Positions 31,551-41,037 of a stretch of 64,000 nt of DNA are shown here, piece by piece. Location of the stretch: contig NZ_CP108356.1 in NCBI RefSeq assembly GCF_036237315.1, positions 7,941,501 through 8,005,500 of the forward strand, in the 5' to 3' direction. The stretch's first letter is position 1. Each line of letters begins with the position of its first letter. The DNA is from Streptomyces sp. NBC_01351 (GTDB lineage: Bacteria; Actinomycetota; Actinomycetes; Streptomycetales; Streptomycetaceae). The position numbers were made by a program, and so were the translations under genes. The notes beneath the pieces were generated by a model, which saw only the letters and a list, made by a program, of their open reading frames with translations, was not told the DNA's origin and ran no database searches.

Positions 31551-32324
31551 TCAGCCCGACAGGTGCACCGCTCCCGCCGCATGGGCGCGGACCAGGGCCA
31601 GGTACTCCGCCGCCAGGCGGTGGCAGTCCCCGGGCCACCGCGCGGAGACGTAGTTGCCGTCCTTGACCGCGAAACCGCGTCCGGGCCGGGCGGCGGTGTC
31701 GCGCAGCGGCAGGGGCGGGCCGGCGAGGAAGTGGCTCGGATCGGCGAGGGCGGCGGTGACCTCCTGCTGCACGGTGGTGCGGTACGTGCGGTAGTAGCGC
31801 CCCAGCCAGAGCCGGGTGAGGTTCCATCCCGTCAGCTCCAGCAGGGAGGTCAACGCCGTCGTCCGCCGGCCGTGGAGGACCGAGCGCCCGGTGGCGGGAT
31901 CCTTGGCCCGGGCGGCGAGCAGCACGCCGTGGCAGACGGCCCCGACCGGCAGCCCCCGGGTGAAGATCCGGGCGAACAACTGCTGGGCGGTGGCGTCCTC
32001 CAGCAGTGTCCGCATGCCCGCGGCGTGGCCGCCGGGTACGAAGAGACCCGTGACCTCGGCCGGGTCGACGTCCGCGTACGAGGAGGGGGCAAGGAACCAG
32101 CGGTCGTCGGTGAGGCGCCGGTACGCGGCCAGCTCGGCGCGCCGGGTCATCAGCCACGGCGACAGCCAGGAGAAGCCGAGGTCCGTGAGCCGGGGGTCGG
32201 CGAGCGCGACCTTCCCGCCGGGGGTGGCGAACCGCACCTCGAAGCCGGCGTCCCGCAGGGCGGCCCAGGGCACCGCCGCCTCGGTCGGGTCGTAGTCACC
32301 TGCGGGGAGCAGGAAGAGAATCAC
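31551..32324 (-). CDS. DJ-1/PfpI family protein
   Basis: 257 residues of the class I glutamine-amidotransferase-like fold. VILFLLPAGDYDPTEAAVPW opens the fold, GLFVPGGHAAGM contains the backbone turn before the active site, and GAVCHGVLLAAR carries the nucleophile-elbow Cys. FRYYR-type residues and the C-terminal DGNYVSARWPGD match DJ-1/PfpI proteins, which in bacteria act as chaperone-glyoxalases or hydratases; the exact reaction is unknown. I chose the GTG at 32322-32324 because AGAGGAG lies seven bases upstream; residues before it do not look like protein. It is divergent from an AraC-type regulator. Confidence 0.85.
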   Translation of the reverse strand: MILFLLPAGDYDPTEAAVPWAALRDAGFEVRFATPGGKVALADPRLTDLGFSWLSPWLMTRRAELAAYRRLTDDRWFLAPSSYADVDPAEVTGLFVPGGHAAGMRTLLEDATAQQLFARIFTRGLPVGAVCHGVLLAARAKDPATGRSVLHGRRTTALTSLLELTGWNLTRLWLGRYYRTYRTTVQQEVTAALADPSHFLAGPPLPLRDTAARPGRGFAVKDGNYVSARWPGDCHRLAAEYLALVRAHAAGAVHLSG

Positions 32325-32547
32325 GGCGTACTCCTCTGAGCGGTGGTGATCAGGGCAGCACGCTTCCCCGGTGCTCCGGGGCCCTGATCCCCTGATCCCA
32401 TCGGTGGTCCGAAGGCCGACCTTAGGAGCGGCCCGCGGCGCCGTCATTCACTCCGGCGGCCATTGCGTTGACTCCCCGGACCGGCTTGCGGCGGCCGGTC
32501 CGGCGACGGTGTTGACGGGGGTGGCGCGCCCGCATTGACTGACCGAC

Positions 32548-33567
32548 GTGTCAGCCATCGATCCGCCCTCCGTCACGGCCTGCTACGCCCTCGCCCTCCT
32601 GAACGCCACGGCGGAGGGCACCGGCGGGGCCGCTTCCTGGGCCCTGCCCACGGACCGGCTGGAGTTCGGCGAGATGCGCGCCCTGTGGGACAGGGTGCTC
32701 GGCGCCCGGGACGCCGACCCGCACACCGGGCTCCTCGTGGGCGACCGCATCCGGCCCGAAGGCCTGCACATCCTGGGCCACCTCGTCCTCACCTGCGCCA
32801 GCCTCGCGGACGCCGCACAGGCGGCCGAGCGCTACCACCCCCTGGTGAGCCAGGCGGGCACGATGACCCTGGACCGTGGCGACGGCGTCAGCCGGATCCA
32901 CTACCGGCCGACCGTCGACCCGGGGGCCATGCACCCCCAGCAGGTGGAGGCGATCGTCAGCAGCATGGTGCGGGCGGCCCGCTGGATCGCCGGCGACGAC
33001 TGGGCGCCCCTGGCCGTTTCGTTCGCCCACCCCCGCACGGGCTCGGCGGAGCCGTACGCACGCGTCCTCGGGTGCCCCGTCACCTTCGACGCTCCGGAGC
33101 ACGCGATCACGGTCGCCAACGAGGACCTCGACAGGCGCCGCCCCCTCTACGATCCGGAGCTCAACGCCCTGCACCGGGTCTACGCCGACCGGCTCCTGCA
33201 CCAGCTGTCCGCAGCCGGGACCGTGGCCGAGAGCGTGCGGCAGTGGCTGGAGCACGCCGCGCTCGAGGTCGCGGGCCCCGAGGGCCCCGCCAGGGAACTC
33301 AACCTCAGCGTCCGGACCCTGCGCAGGGCCCTGCAGGCGGAGGGCACGTCCTGGCGCGCTCTCCTCGACACCGCCCGCCACGGCCGGGCCAGGCGGCTGC
33401 TGGAGACCACGGCCCTGCCGCTGGACCGGATCGCCCCCCTCGTCGGCCTGAGCGGCGCGACGGCCCTGGTCCGCGCCTTCACCCGGTGGGAGGGCATGCC
33501 TCCGGGGGCGTACCGCAGCCGGCACCGGCCCGCGACCCCGGATCGCGGCGGTGCCGGCAGCGGGTGA
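32548..33567 (+). CDS. AraC-family transcriptional regulator
   Basis: A 339-residue regulator. The first 190 residues match the arabinose-binding-type ligand domain (LEFGEMRALWDRVLGARD, DPHTGLLVGDRI, VTFDAPEHAITVANEDLDRR). The C-terminal 100 residues are the AraC DNA-binding domain with two helix-turn-helices (RELNLSVRTLRRALQAEG, LPLDRIAPLVGLSGATALV, then FTRWEGMPPGAYR). The GTG start is 223 bases from the divergent DJ-1 gene, which it probably controls. The ligand is unknown. Confidence 0.92.
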   Translation: MSAIDPPSVTACYALALLNATAEGTGGAASWALPTDRLEFGEMRALWDRVLGARDADPHTGLLVGDRIRPEGLHILGHLVLTCASLADAAQAAERYHPLVSQAGTMTLDRGDGVSRIHYRPTVDPGAMHPQQVEAIVSSMVRAARWIAGDDWAPLAVSFAHPRTGSAEPYARVLGCPVTFDAPEHAITVANEDLDRRRPLYDPELNALHRVYADRLLHQLSAAGTVAESVRQWLEHAALEVAGPEGPARELNLSVRTLRRALQAEGTSWRALLDTARHGRARRLLETTALPLDRIAPLVGLSGATALVRAFTRWEGMPPGAYRSRHRPATPDRGGAGSG

Positions 33568-33768
33568 GGAGGGTCACCGCCGGCGAGGTCCCGGCCGGCC
33601 GCCTCCGTTGCTAGATTGTCCGGCGGCCGGATCCGTGGTGATCCGAGGCCCCGGACGAGATGCGCCGTACCCGGTTACGCACGACGACGCGCGAGGTGCT
33701 GCACGAGCAGCGCCCTCCGCTGTCCGCACCCGGGCAGCGGCCTCGTCGAGCAAGATGGGCAGAACGCC

Positions 33769-34221
33769 ATGACCGTGCCACTCACCCGCAGCCTGTACCG
33801 GACGACCGCACACGCCGCCGGGGGCCGCACCGGATCCGTCCGCACCGACGACGGGCGCCTGGACGTCCGTCTCGCCCCGCCGCGCAAGAAGGTGCCCGGC
33901 ACCACCAACCCCGAGCAGCTGTTCGCGGCCGGCTTCGCCGCCTGCTTCACCTCCGCGCTCGCGGAGGTCGCCGCCGAGTTCGGAGCGGACGCCTCCGCCG
34001 CGCGCGTGGCCTGCGAAGTACAGCTCGGCACCACGGACACGCCCGCGGGGTACGGCCTCGCGGTGGCCCTCACCGTCAGCCTGCCGGGGTGGCGGGCGGC
34101 GGACCTCCAGCCCCTGCTGCACCGGGCGGACGCGGTCTGCCCGTACTCGCAGGCTGTGCGCGGCAACGTACCGCTGACGCTCCTGGCCGTGGACCACCCC
34201 GCCACCGATGACCGCGCCTGA
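33769..34221 (+). CDS. ohr: Organic hydroperoxide resistance protein (Ohr/OsmC family)
   Basis: A 150-residue thiol peroxidase that reduces organic hydroperoxides in the cytosol. The peroxidatic Cys is in AAGFAACFTSAL and the resolving Cys in ADAVCPYSQAVRGN, the arrangement of the Ohr subgroup. GGRTGSVRTDDG and the LAPPRKKVPGTTNPEQLF segment also fit. The ATG at 33769 starts the conserved part; upstream codons are not protein-like. No OhrR-type MarR regulator is next to it. It overlaps the next gene by 14 bases. Confidence 0.88.
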   Translation: MTVPLTRSLYRTTAHAAGGRTGSVRTDDGRLDVRLAPPRKKVPGTTNPEQLFAAGFAACFTSALAEVAAEFGADASAARVACEVQLGTTDTPAGYGLAVALTVSLPGWRAADLQPLLHRADAVCPYSQAVRGNVPLTLLAVDHPATDDRA

Positions 34222-34684
34222 GCCCCGGCCGGCGGGCCGCGTCCCGGGCGGCCCCGGCGTCCCTGACGGCTCCGGCATCCCGGTGCCCGAGCACGGCGCC
34301 TGGCTGCGGCGGGGCATCAGCCGCGACGGCGGACCCCTTCTCGAAGACCGCGAAGTGGTGTGGCTCCAGGCCGGCCCGTACTACGCCGACAGCCGGGGCT
34401 TCGCCGGTACGACGTCCTTCGACGGCTCCCGGGTGCACTTCCACCACCTCACGGGCGAGCCCGGCGAAGACGCCGGCACGTTCCGGTGGGAGGGCGCGAA
34501 CCTCGTCGAACGGGGCACCAACCCGGACGGCAGCACCTTCCTGGAGATCTGGACCCCACTGCCCGGCGCAGAAGGCGCCGACGGTGCCACCGGTTCCTGG
34601 TCCGGTCCGGACCACCACGTGGTGCGCGTCGGCCGGCACGTGGTGCACGTCGATTCCCGTGCGGGCACGTACTGGCGGCTGTGA
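34208..34684 (+). CDS. Hypothetical protein overlapping ohr
   Basis: A 158-residue acidic protein starting MTAPEPRPAGRV within the end of ohr (14-base overlap), so translation is probably coupled. It has no signal or membrane segment. Repeated beta-like stretches (VVWLQAGPYYADSRGF, GTTSFDGSRVHFHHL, FRWEGANLVERGTN) and a HVVHVDSRAGTYWRL ending suggest a small beta barrel of the lipocalin-like kind, but I cannot name the family. Confidence 0.65.
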   Translation: MTAPEPRPAGRVPGGPGVPDGSGIPVPEHGAWLRRGISRDGGPLLEDREVVWLQAGPYYADSRGFAGTTSFDGSRVHFHHLTGEPGEDAGTFRWEGANLVERGTNPDGSTFLEIWTPLPGAEGADGATGSWSGPDHHVVRVGRHVVHVDSRAGTYWRL

Positions 34685-34774
34685 CCTCCCCGCGGCAGGG
34701 ATGCGCGGCCCGCCGGGCTGTGCGGTGAAGAACGTGGTGGCTCCCGCCGGTTCAACCGATCAGAGCAGGGCGGG

Positions 34775-34990
34775 TCACGTGCGGTCGCGCGTTCCGTCGA
34801 CCACCGGGAGGGCAGCCGGGACGCGGCGCCTGCGGAGGACGCTCCCGTACACCCCGAGGCCGAGCAGGCCCGCACCCATCATGATCAGCCCGACCACGTC
34901 GAGGTTGACGCTCTCCATCTGCCAGTCGCTCGCGAAGGTGAGGACGGCCCCCACCACGATCAGCGCGATACAACCGCCTATGCCGGCCAT
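34775..34990 (-). CDS. Small membrane protein (DUF6458-like)
   Basis: A 71-residue protein with two membrane helices (IGGCIALIVVGAVLTFA and VVGLIMMGAGLLGLGVYG) separated by DWQMESVNLD, then a basic tail. The pattern matches small actinobacterial proteins annotated DUF6458, from memory. GGAGG lies eight bases before the ATG. Function is unknown. The 262 bases to the right hold no gene I can support. Confidence 0.75.
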   Translation of the reverse strand: MAGIGGCIALIVVGAVLTFASDWQMESVNLDVVGLIMMGAGLLGLGVYGSVLRRRRVPAALPVVDGTRDRT

Positions 34991-35253
34991 GAATGTCGCC
35001 TCCTCGTCGGATCGTGTCGTCCGGCACCCCTCGCTGCCCGTGGCCGTGCCCGTGCAGTTGCCGTGCGGGGCCGCTGGACCCTACGCGTATGACCCGCATT
35101 CCGAGCGTCAAACGTGTTCCGCGGAGGTCCGGGCGCTTTCCGACGGGCCGTCAGCCGTTGTCCTCCCGCGGACGGCGCTCGCCGGAGCACTGCACCCAGG
35201 GCGCGAACCGGAGCGGCACAGGGCAAGCCGTGCCACTGCTCCGGCCGGACGGC

Positions 35254-37713
35254 CTAGCCGGCGCTGATGGCCGTCACGTGCGTCGTGCCGTCACGCAGGG
35301 CGGTGATGCGGACCTGCCCCGCCGGGAAGGGGTCCCTCCCGTTCGGGCCGGGTACCTGTGCGAACGGCGTCCAGTAGCCGTCCGGTTTCCTGACGTTGTG
35401 CCAGATCCGTCCGTCGAGCCCGACCGCCACGACCTGGGCGGATCCGTCGGGCGTCCCCGCGATGCCGATGGCGCTGGCCCCCATGGTGGCGGTGGTGACG
35501 CCCCGCGGGGGCTGGAAACCGGCCCAGGAGCCGTCGGGCCGCCGCTGCTGGTGATACACCATCCCGTCGAGCCCGATCGCGAGGACCTGGGAGGAACCGT
35601 CGGGCAAGCCGGTGATCGCCAGGGCGGGGCCGGAGAACGTCGGGGCCCCGCCGTAGCCGGCCAGGCGTCCCCAGGCCGTCCACGCACCGTCACGCCCGCG
35701 AACGCGGTGGTACATGGCGCCGTCGGTGCCGTAGCTGAGCAGCTGGGCGGACCCGTCGGGCATGGCGGCGATCGACACCTTCGTCGCACCCCACCGGCTC
35801 GTCGCGGTGAAGCCGGGCACCGCCCGGAACCCGGGCAATGTGCCGTCGGCACGGCGCTGCTGGTGGAAGGTGGTGCCGTCCGTGGCCGTCACCACGATCT
35901 GGCAGGTGCCGTCGGGAAAGGCGGCGATGTCCGCCTCCCGGACGGTGAACGCGGTCGAGCCGTCCGGTCCTGCGACGCGCTGCCAGGGCTGGAGCGTGGC
36001 CGAACCCCGTACGGCGGTCAGCCACAGACCGTTGTCGGGCGCGATGCCCAGCACCACGACGGAGCCGTCCGCCATTCCGGCCGCGGCACTCTGAACCCCC
36101 GCGAACGAGGCGGCGCCGACGGCGGCACCCGGCAGCGTACGCATACTGCTCCACGATCCGTCGGGGCGGCGCTCGGTGTGGAAGAGCGCGCGCCGCTCCA
36201 CGTCGTACGGGGGCAGTTGCGCGGAGTAGAACCACACCGGGTTCGTGATGGCCACCAGTTGGTCCAGCGTCGTGGACGCGGGCTTGGGTCGGCGCACCTC
36301 GGCCCGGGCGAACAGGGACGCCTTGCCCCAGCCGCGCCAGCGCAACTGCCCCCTGCCGGTGCCGTCGATACAAGTGGCGGCCATGATGCCCCACTCGGTG
36401 TACAGCGTGGCGATGCTGTCCGGGGCGCCCGTCACGTCCAAGGTCACGTCGACGGTGTCGAAGAACGACAGCGGCAGTTCCTCGCCGGGTCCAGCGACCG
36501 CCGCGCCGGCGCGGGCGGTGAAGTCCACGGTCACGGCCGCGGATTCGACGGAGTACGACCGGCCCAGGCGCAGCGCATCCAGCACGGCGGGCGTCGACAG
36601 GCCGGTGGCGCGCACCACGTTGTGGGGCCGCCCGACGGCGTCCGAGTGGCTGTGGGCGTCGCTGTTGCCGACGGCGGCGACCCGCTTGCCGAGGCAGAGC
36701 ATGACGTGCCAGGCGGCGATGTTGGCCGCGTCGTCCAGGGTCCACGGTCCGTTCCACACCTCCAGGGCGTCCACGCGGTCGAGGCCGAACTCCCAGAAGG
36801 ATCCCGCCGCCGGAGTGAGCGGATGTGCGGCGATCGTGAGTCCGCCCAGACTGTGCACGCGCCTGGCGTGGCCGTCGAACACCCCCTGGTCGGCGGGGCC
36901 GTAGCGCCAGTCCACCCATTCGCCCTGGGGGAGGCCGACGGCCAGCCAGTGGCCGTGGCGGGTGGTGACCTCCTCGGCGTTGATGACCAGCAGGTCGGTC
37001 GGGACGTTGCCGCGCCATGTCACCCCGGTGGAGCTGGTGTTGTGGTCAGACGTGGCGATGAAGTCCAGCCCTTCCCGGCGGGCGGCCGCGACGATCTCGT
37101 CCACTGTGCGCTTCCCGTCGGAGTGCACGCTGTGCAGGTGCAGGTCGCCCCGGTACCAACCGGGCCCGCGCCCCGCCACCGAGGCCGGCAGGATGTCGTA
37201 CGGGGTCCGGGGCAGCGGAGCTCCGTGGTGCAGCGTGACGTCGACCTGCCAGGCCATGCCGCCGGCGGCGCCGACCATCGGCCCCAGGATCACCGACCAG
37301 CTTCCGGGCTCGACGGGCCCGGGCACGTAACCGGGAGTGGCGTCGGCCGCGGAGAGGGTGAACCCGGACCGTTCGCCGCCCGACCAGCCGCGGAAGCCGG
37401 ACGGGCCGAAGATGCCGAGATCCAGGATGCCGGCCGCGGCGTCGTGGGAGGTGGAGACGGAGATCCGTTGCACTCCGGAGGGGATGTCGAAGGCTACGTA
37501 CGCCCACTGGTCGTTGCCTTGGGGGGCGCGGCCCCGGTAGGTGGTGGTCACCGTGTCGCTGCCCTGGCCCCGCGTCGCGGCGTGCGCGATCGGTGCGGGA
37601 ACCAGTGCGGAGGCTCCGGCGGCGGCCAGCAGGGCCCCTAACCGGAGCAGGGACCTGCGCTCGACACCGGGGCCGGGGTCCGGCGCGGCGCTCGGGAGGT
37701 GTTCACTCGGCAC
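35254..37713 (-). CDS. Exported CehA/McbA-like PHP metallohydrolase with C-terminal repeats
   Basis: 819 residues. A Tat signal (ERRSLLRLGALLAAAGASAL, cleavage after AHA) exports it folded. Residues 45-180 form a beta domain, then the PHP catalytic domain: GDLHLHSVHSDGKRTVDEIV, TSDHNTSSTGV, AEEVTTRHGHW, IAAHPL and VAAVGNSDAHSH supply the His/Asp metal ligands. The last 350 residues are about seven repeats of some 45 residues with DGS-Q-V...GLDG..YHQ.R.PDGSW, a blade pattern like lectin or tectonin propellers that could bind surface sugars. CehA relatives hydrolyse carbamates or phosphoesters; the substrate here is unknown. The GTG start has GGAGAG seven bases upstream. Confidence 0.82.
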   Translation of the reverse strand: MPSEHLPSAAPDPGPGVERRSLLRLGALLAAAGASALVPAPIAHAATRGQGSDTVTTTYRGRAPQGNDQWAYVAFDIPSGVQRISVSTSHDAAAGILDLGIFGPSGFRGWSGGERSGFTLSAADATPGYVPGPVEPGSWSVILGPMVGAAGGMAWQVDVTLHHGAPLPRTPYDILPASVAGRGPGWYRGDLHLHSVHSDGKRTVDEIVAAARREGLDFIATSDHNTSSTGVTWRGNVPTDLLVINAEEVTTRHGHWLAVGLPQGEWVDWRYGPADQGVFDGHARRVHSLGGLTIAAHPLTPAAGSFWEFGLDRVDALEVWNGPWTLDDAANIAAWHVMLCLGKRVAAVGNSDAHSHSDAVGRPHNVVRATGLSTPAVLDALRLGRSYSVESAAVTVDFTARAGAAVAGPGEELPLSFFDTVDVTLDVTGAPDSIATLYTEWGIMAATCIDGTGRGQLRWRGWGKASLFARAEVRRPKPASTTLDQLVAITNPVWFYSAQLPPYDVERRALFHTERRPDGSWSSMRTLPGAAVGAASFAGVQSAAAGMADGSVVVLGIAPDNGLWLTAVRGSATLQPWQRVAGPDGSTAFTVREADIAAFPDGTCQIVVTATDGTTFHQQRRADGTLPGFRAVPGFTATSRWGATKVSIAAMPDGSAQLLSYGTDGAMYHRVRGRDGAWTAWGRLAGYGGAPTFSGPALAITGLPDGSSQVLAIGLDGMVYHQQRRPDGSWAGFQPPRGVTTATMGASAIGIAGTPDGSAQVVAVGLDGRIWHNVRKPDGYWTPFAQVPGPNGRDPFPAGQVRITALRDGTTHVTAISAG

Positions 37714-37930
37714 AGCGGTGCTCTCCGTTCACGTGAGGTGGCGTGGAACGCGGGCAGGTGCGAGGAGGTGCGTGTGCGAGGCCGTGCGGGTGCGGGCGCG
37801 GAGGCATCCGTACGAGGAGGTGGGGGAGCGGGGGCCGCGCCCCGGTTCCGCCCCGGGGACGAGGGACCGCGGGCGCGGGCCCGGCGCCAGGGCCCGGCGG
37901 TGCCGCGACCGGCGGCACGACGACCGAGGC

Positions 37931-38722
37931 CTAGCGGCGCGAGCGCTGGGCCTCGACGATCTGTCGCACGGAGCCGTCGACGTCCGACCGGGCCTGGACC
38001 CGCTCGGCGAACCCGGGGAACTGCCCGGCGATGGCGCTCAGCAGCCGCAGCTCCAGCGGCGCCACGTTGACCTCGCACAGGTCGCGTCGGACGGCTCGTA
38101 CGACGCCGTCGGCGACCTGGCCGGGCGTGACGGTCCTGATGCCGTTCGGCGTCGTGGCCCCGGTGGCCGCGAACATCCCCGCGTCGCGGACGAAGCCGGG
38201 CTGCACCAGGGAGACCCCCACGCCCGTGCCCCTGAGCTCCTGGCGCAGGGCGAGGGCGAATCCGCGCAGCCCGAACTTCGTCGCGTTGTACAGGGAGGTC
38301 GACTTGGTCGCCGCCTTGCCGGAAATGGAACCGACCAGCACGATGTGGCCGCGGCCGCGGGCCACCATCTGCTCCGTGAGCAGCCGGGACAGCAGGAGGG
38401 GCGCACGCAGGTTGACGTCGAGGGCGCGGTCGAGTTGCTCCTCGGTGTAGTCCAGGAGGTCGCCGCTGGCGGGCAGGGCGGCGTTCGCGACGAGGACGTC
38501 CGTCTCGGCGCAGGTCTCGGCGAGGCGGAGGACGTCGGACCGGACGGCCAGATCGGCGACCACCGTGCGGGCTCCGCAGGAGTCCGCAGTGACCTTGAGG
38601 GCGTCCTCCCGCCGCCCGGTGACCGTGAGGCGGGCACCCTGCGCGGTCAATCGCGCGGCCAGGGCGGAGCCGATTCCTCCGGTGGCCCCGGTGAGTAGAA
38701 CGTTCGATCCGGATATGTCCAC
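37931..38722 (-). CDS. Short-chain dehydrogenase/reductase
   Basis: A 263-residue NAD(P)-dependent oxidoreductase. GATGGIGS is the cofactor loop, ADLAVRSD and NAALPASG follow, and the catalytic Ser-Tyr-Lys set is in VGSISGKAA and YNATKFG. The substrate is unknown. I chose the GTG at 38720-38722 because AGGGGAG lies eight bases before it; a GTG two codons upstream is too close to that site. It is divergent from a TetR gene across a perfect palindrome, so it is likely that regulator's target. Confidence 0.9.
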   Translation of the reverse strand: MDISGSNVLLTGATGGIGSALAARLTAQGARLTVTGRREDALKVTADSCGARTVVADLAVRSDVLRLAETCAETDVLVANAALPASGDLLDYTEEQLDRALDVNLRAPLLLSRLLTEQMVARGRGHIVLVGSISGKAATKSTSLYNATKFGLRGFALALRQELRGTGVGVSLVQPGFVRDAGMFAATGATTPNGIRTVTPGQVADGVVRAVRRDLCEVNVAPLELRLLSAIAGQFPGFAERVQARSDVDGSVRQIVEAQRSRR

Positions 38723-38752
38723 AATCACAACTCCCCTGCAGCGTCGCTCGGT

Positions 38753-38770
38753 TGTTCGTTCGAACGAACA
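38753..38770. promoter_or_regulatory. TetR-type operator between the SDR and TetR genes
   Basis: TGTTCGTTCGAACGAACA is a perfect 18-bp palindrome in the 144-base gap between the divergent SDR and TetR starts, 30 bases upstream of the SDR start and 97 upstream of the TetR start. Size, symmetry and place fit a TetR dimer site. Confidence 0.8.
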
Positions 38771-38866
38771 GTAGGGATCTCCCCGCCCCCTGTCCACACC
38801 AAGGCCGTCCCCAACTCCCCGGCCCCGCCCGGGCGGTCGCGTCCGCCAATGGGGCAGAATGCGGCC

Positions 38867-39490
38867 ATGTCCCATGCTTCCGAGACCCGCCAGAGCATCA
38901 TCGACGCCGTACTGCGGATCATCGGGCAGGACGGCATCGCCGCCGTCACCAACCGGCGGATCGCCAAGGAGGCAGGCGTCTCCCTCGGTTCCGTCACCTA
39001 CCACTTCGCGACCCAGCACGAGCTGTTGCGCGAGAGCCTGCTGCACTTCGTGGCCGAAGAGACCCGGCACTTCACCGCGCTCGCCGATGAATGCGCCGAC
39101 GAGCGCTTCGACATCGGGCAGGCCGCCGAGGTGGTGGCGCAGGTCGCGGGCGGCAACGACTTCGACAGCCGCCACATCGCGCCCTTCGAGCTGTACGTCC
39201 AAGCCGGCCGGGACGAACGGCTGCGTGCCGCCGCGGCCGATTGCTTCGCCGCCTACGACCTGCTGGCCACCCGGATCCTGAGCCGGCTCGGCGTGCCGGA
39301 TCCCGAACGGCTGGCCGGCGTGGCCGTCGCCCTGGTCTTCGGGCAGCAGCTGCGCCGCCTGGCCACCGGCGCCCCCGCCGAGGACCTCGTCGACACCCTG
39401 CTGATCCTCACGAAGTTCACCCCTCCACCGCTGTCGGGGGACGGCCCGCCGGGCACGGGCCCCGAGGGGCACGTCGACCCGGGGCGGTAG
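38867..39490 (+). CDS. TetR-family repressor
   Basis: A 207-residue regulator with a clear N-terminal helix-turn-helix (IIDAVLRIIGQDGIAAVTN, RRIAKEAGVSLGSVTYHF) and a helical C-terminal ligand domain of the TetR_C_6/BetI-like type. The ATG at 38867 (MSHASETRQS) is the likely start; an in-frame GTG-type start 18 bases upstream is possible. It is divergent from the SDR gene and presumably represses it from the palindrome between them. Confidence 0.9.
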   Translation: MSHASETRQSIIDAVLRIIGQDGIAAVTNRRIAKEAGVSLGSVTYHFATQHELLRESLLHFVAEETRHFTALADECADERFDIGQAAEVVAQVAGGNDFDSRHIAPFELYVQAGRDERLRAAAADCFAAYDLLATRILSRLGVPDPERLAGVAVALVFGQQLRRLATGAPAEDLVDTLLILTKFTPPPLSGDGPPGTGPEGHVDPGR

Positions 39491-39501
39491 CCGGCCCCGG
39501 G
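39478..39501. terminator. Hairpin at the end of the TetR gene
   Basis: CCCGGGGC (39478-39485) pairs with GCCCCGGG (39494-39501) across the TetR stop codon, between convergent TetR and TerD-like genes. Confidence 0.5.
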
Positions 39502-39517
39502 CCGTACGGGAAGTCGA

Positions 39518-40774
39518 TCAGTCCTTGCTGGCGGCGTGCCAGGTCATTCCCCAGCCGTACTCCATGTCCACGGCCTGCTGCTTGGAGATGCCGGGCGGCA
39601 GCACGAGGTACTTCGCCTCACGCCGGACCGTCAGTTCCCCGCCCCGGTTCTCGATCAGTGCGATCGCCGCGACCGGAGAGGGCACGGTGCACTCGTCCAG
39701 GCGCACCTCGATCGGCGGACCGATGGGCGGAAACAGCGTGGCGACCCCGTGCAGCCCGGAGAAGCTGGACGCCCCGGAATAGATGGACACGAACACCAAG
39801 AGGCGCTTGATCTCGGCCGCGTGATCAAGGTTGATCATGAGGTTCTCGCCGGCTTCGCTCGAGCCGGTCCGGTCGTCCTGGTCCAGCCGGATGTACGGCG
39901 CGTGCTCGAAAGAGCCGAACTGATTGTTGATCGGGTGGACGATCCCCATCGCCCCGTTCTGCAGCTCCCACAGACAGGAGAGGTCCAGGTCGACGTCCTC
40001 CAGCCGGACGGCGTTCTTTCCCTTGTTCATCCAGCCGCGCGGCGGCTTGGCAGCGCTCCACGAGAGATTGACCCGCATCGCCCCCGAGGTGGCCCCCTGC
40101 TTGGTCAGCGACACCGTCGGCGCCGCCTTCGTCAGGGTGATCTTCGACAGTCGCACCGGCTGGGCAGGTGCGGGCGGCGGAACCTGCGGCGCGGGCGCCG
40201 GGGGCCGCGGCGGGTTGGCGGCCTGCTGCACTGCCGGTGGAGGCGTTGCGGGCTCGTCGACGGTGATGCCGAAGTCGGTGGCGAGTCCTGCCAGGCCGGA
40301 CGCGTATCCCTGGCCCACTGCCCGAAACTTCCATGCGCCGTTGCGCCGGTACAGCTCGCCGAGGACGAACGCCGTCTCCGACGTGGCACCCGTGGCGTCG
40401 AACCGCGCCGTCTCGGCTCCGCTCTCCGCGTCCACGACGCGCACGAACAGGCCGGCCACCTGACCGAACGTGCCGTCGGTGGACGCCGCGACCACCACGG
40501 TCCCGACTTCCTGCTCCACCGAAGCCAGCGCCACCGCGATCGTCTCCAGGACGCCCGTGCCGTCCTGACGCCTGCCCTCGTGACGTACGGCACCACTGCC
40601 GTGCACGGGCTGGTTGTAGAACACGAAGTCGTCGTCCGACCGCACCTTGCCGGCCGCCGTCAGCAACAGGGCCGACACGTCGACGTCGGGGGCTCCGGGT
40701 CCCCCTTGCCAACCCAGCTCCACCCGGACCCTGGCACTGGGCACTGGGACGTTGGCACCCTTTTGTAAGGACAT
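39518..40774 (-). CDS. TerD/TerA-like tellurite-resistance family protein with two domains
   Basis: A 418-residue protein. Residues 1-175 are a TerD domain ([57 protein letters not shown]) whose acidic clusters bind Ca2+ in characterised relatives. A Pro/Ala-rich linker (about 180-215) leads to a second TerA-like domain ([49 protein letters not shown]). Ter proteins are known from tellurite, phage and colicin resistance loci; their molecular role is unsettled. No terB or terC is present here. The gene is on the same strand as, and downstream of, the GyrB-like and macrodomain-fusion genes, with one opposite gene between. Confidence 0.87.
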   Translation of the reverse strand: MSLQKGANVPVPSARVRVELGWQGGPGAPDVDVSALLLTAAGKVRSDDDFVFYNQPVHGSGAVRHEGRRQDGTGVLETIAVALASVEQEVGTVVVAASTDGTFGQVAGLFVRVVDAESGAETARFDATGATSETAFVLGELYRRNGAWKFRAVGQGYASGLAGLATDFGITVDEPATPPPAVQQAANPPRPPAPAPQVPPPAPAQPVRLSKITLTKAAPTVSLTKQGATSGAMRVNLSWSAAKPPRGWMNKGKNAVRLEDVDLDLSCLWELQNGAMGIVHPINNQFGSFEHAPYIRLDQDDRTGSSEAGENLMINLDHAAEIKRLLVFVSIYSGASSFSGLHGVATLFPPIGPPIEVRLDECTVPSPVAAIALIENRGGELTVRREAKYLVLPPGISKQQAVDMEYGWGMTWHAASKD

Positions 40775-41037
40775 GTGGGTCCCCCCTCTGCGACGATCCC
40801 GATGCCCGCAGCGTACGAGGTTTTGGCAGCGGGGGTTGTTGGTTCTCGCGTGCTCCGACGTCAACTGCCCCCGGCCGCAGGGCAAATGCCTCGGGACCAC
40901 CGGGCAACACCCGGACCGACGGGCTGCCCCGTCGGCGGAAGGTACGCTCCTGCCCGCCGATGGCAGCGGACCGGCCGATAGTCTCCCCTTCGGGCCCCGA
41001 GCGGCCCGTTGAACAGGGCGAATCCAGGGGAGAGCAA

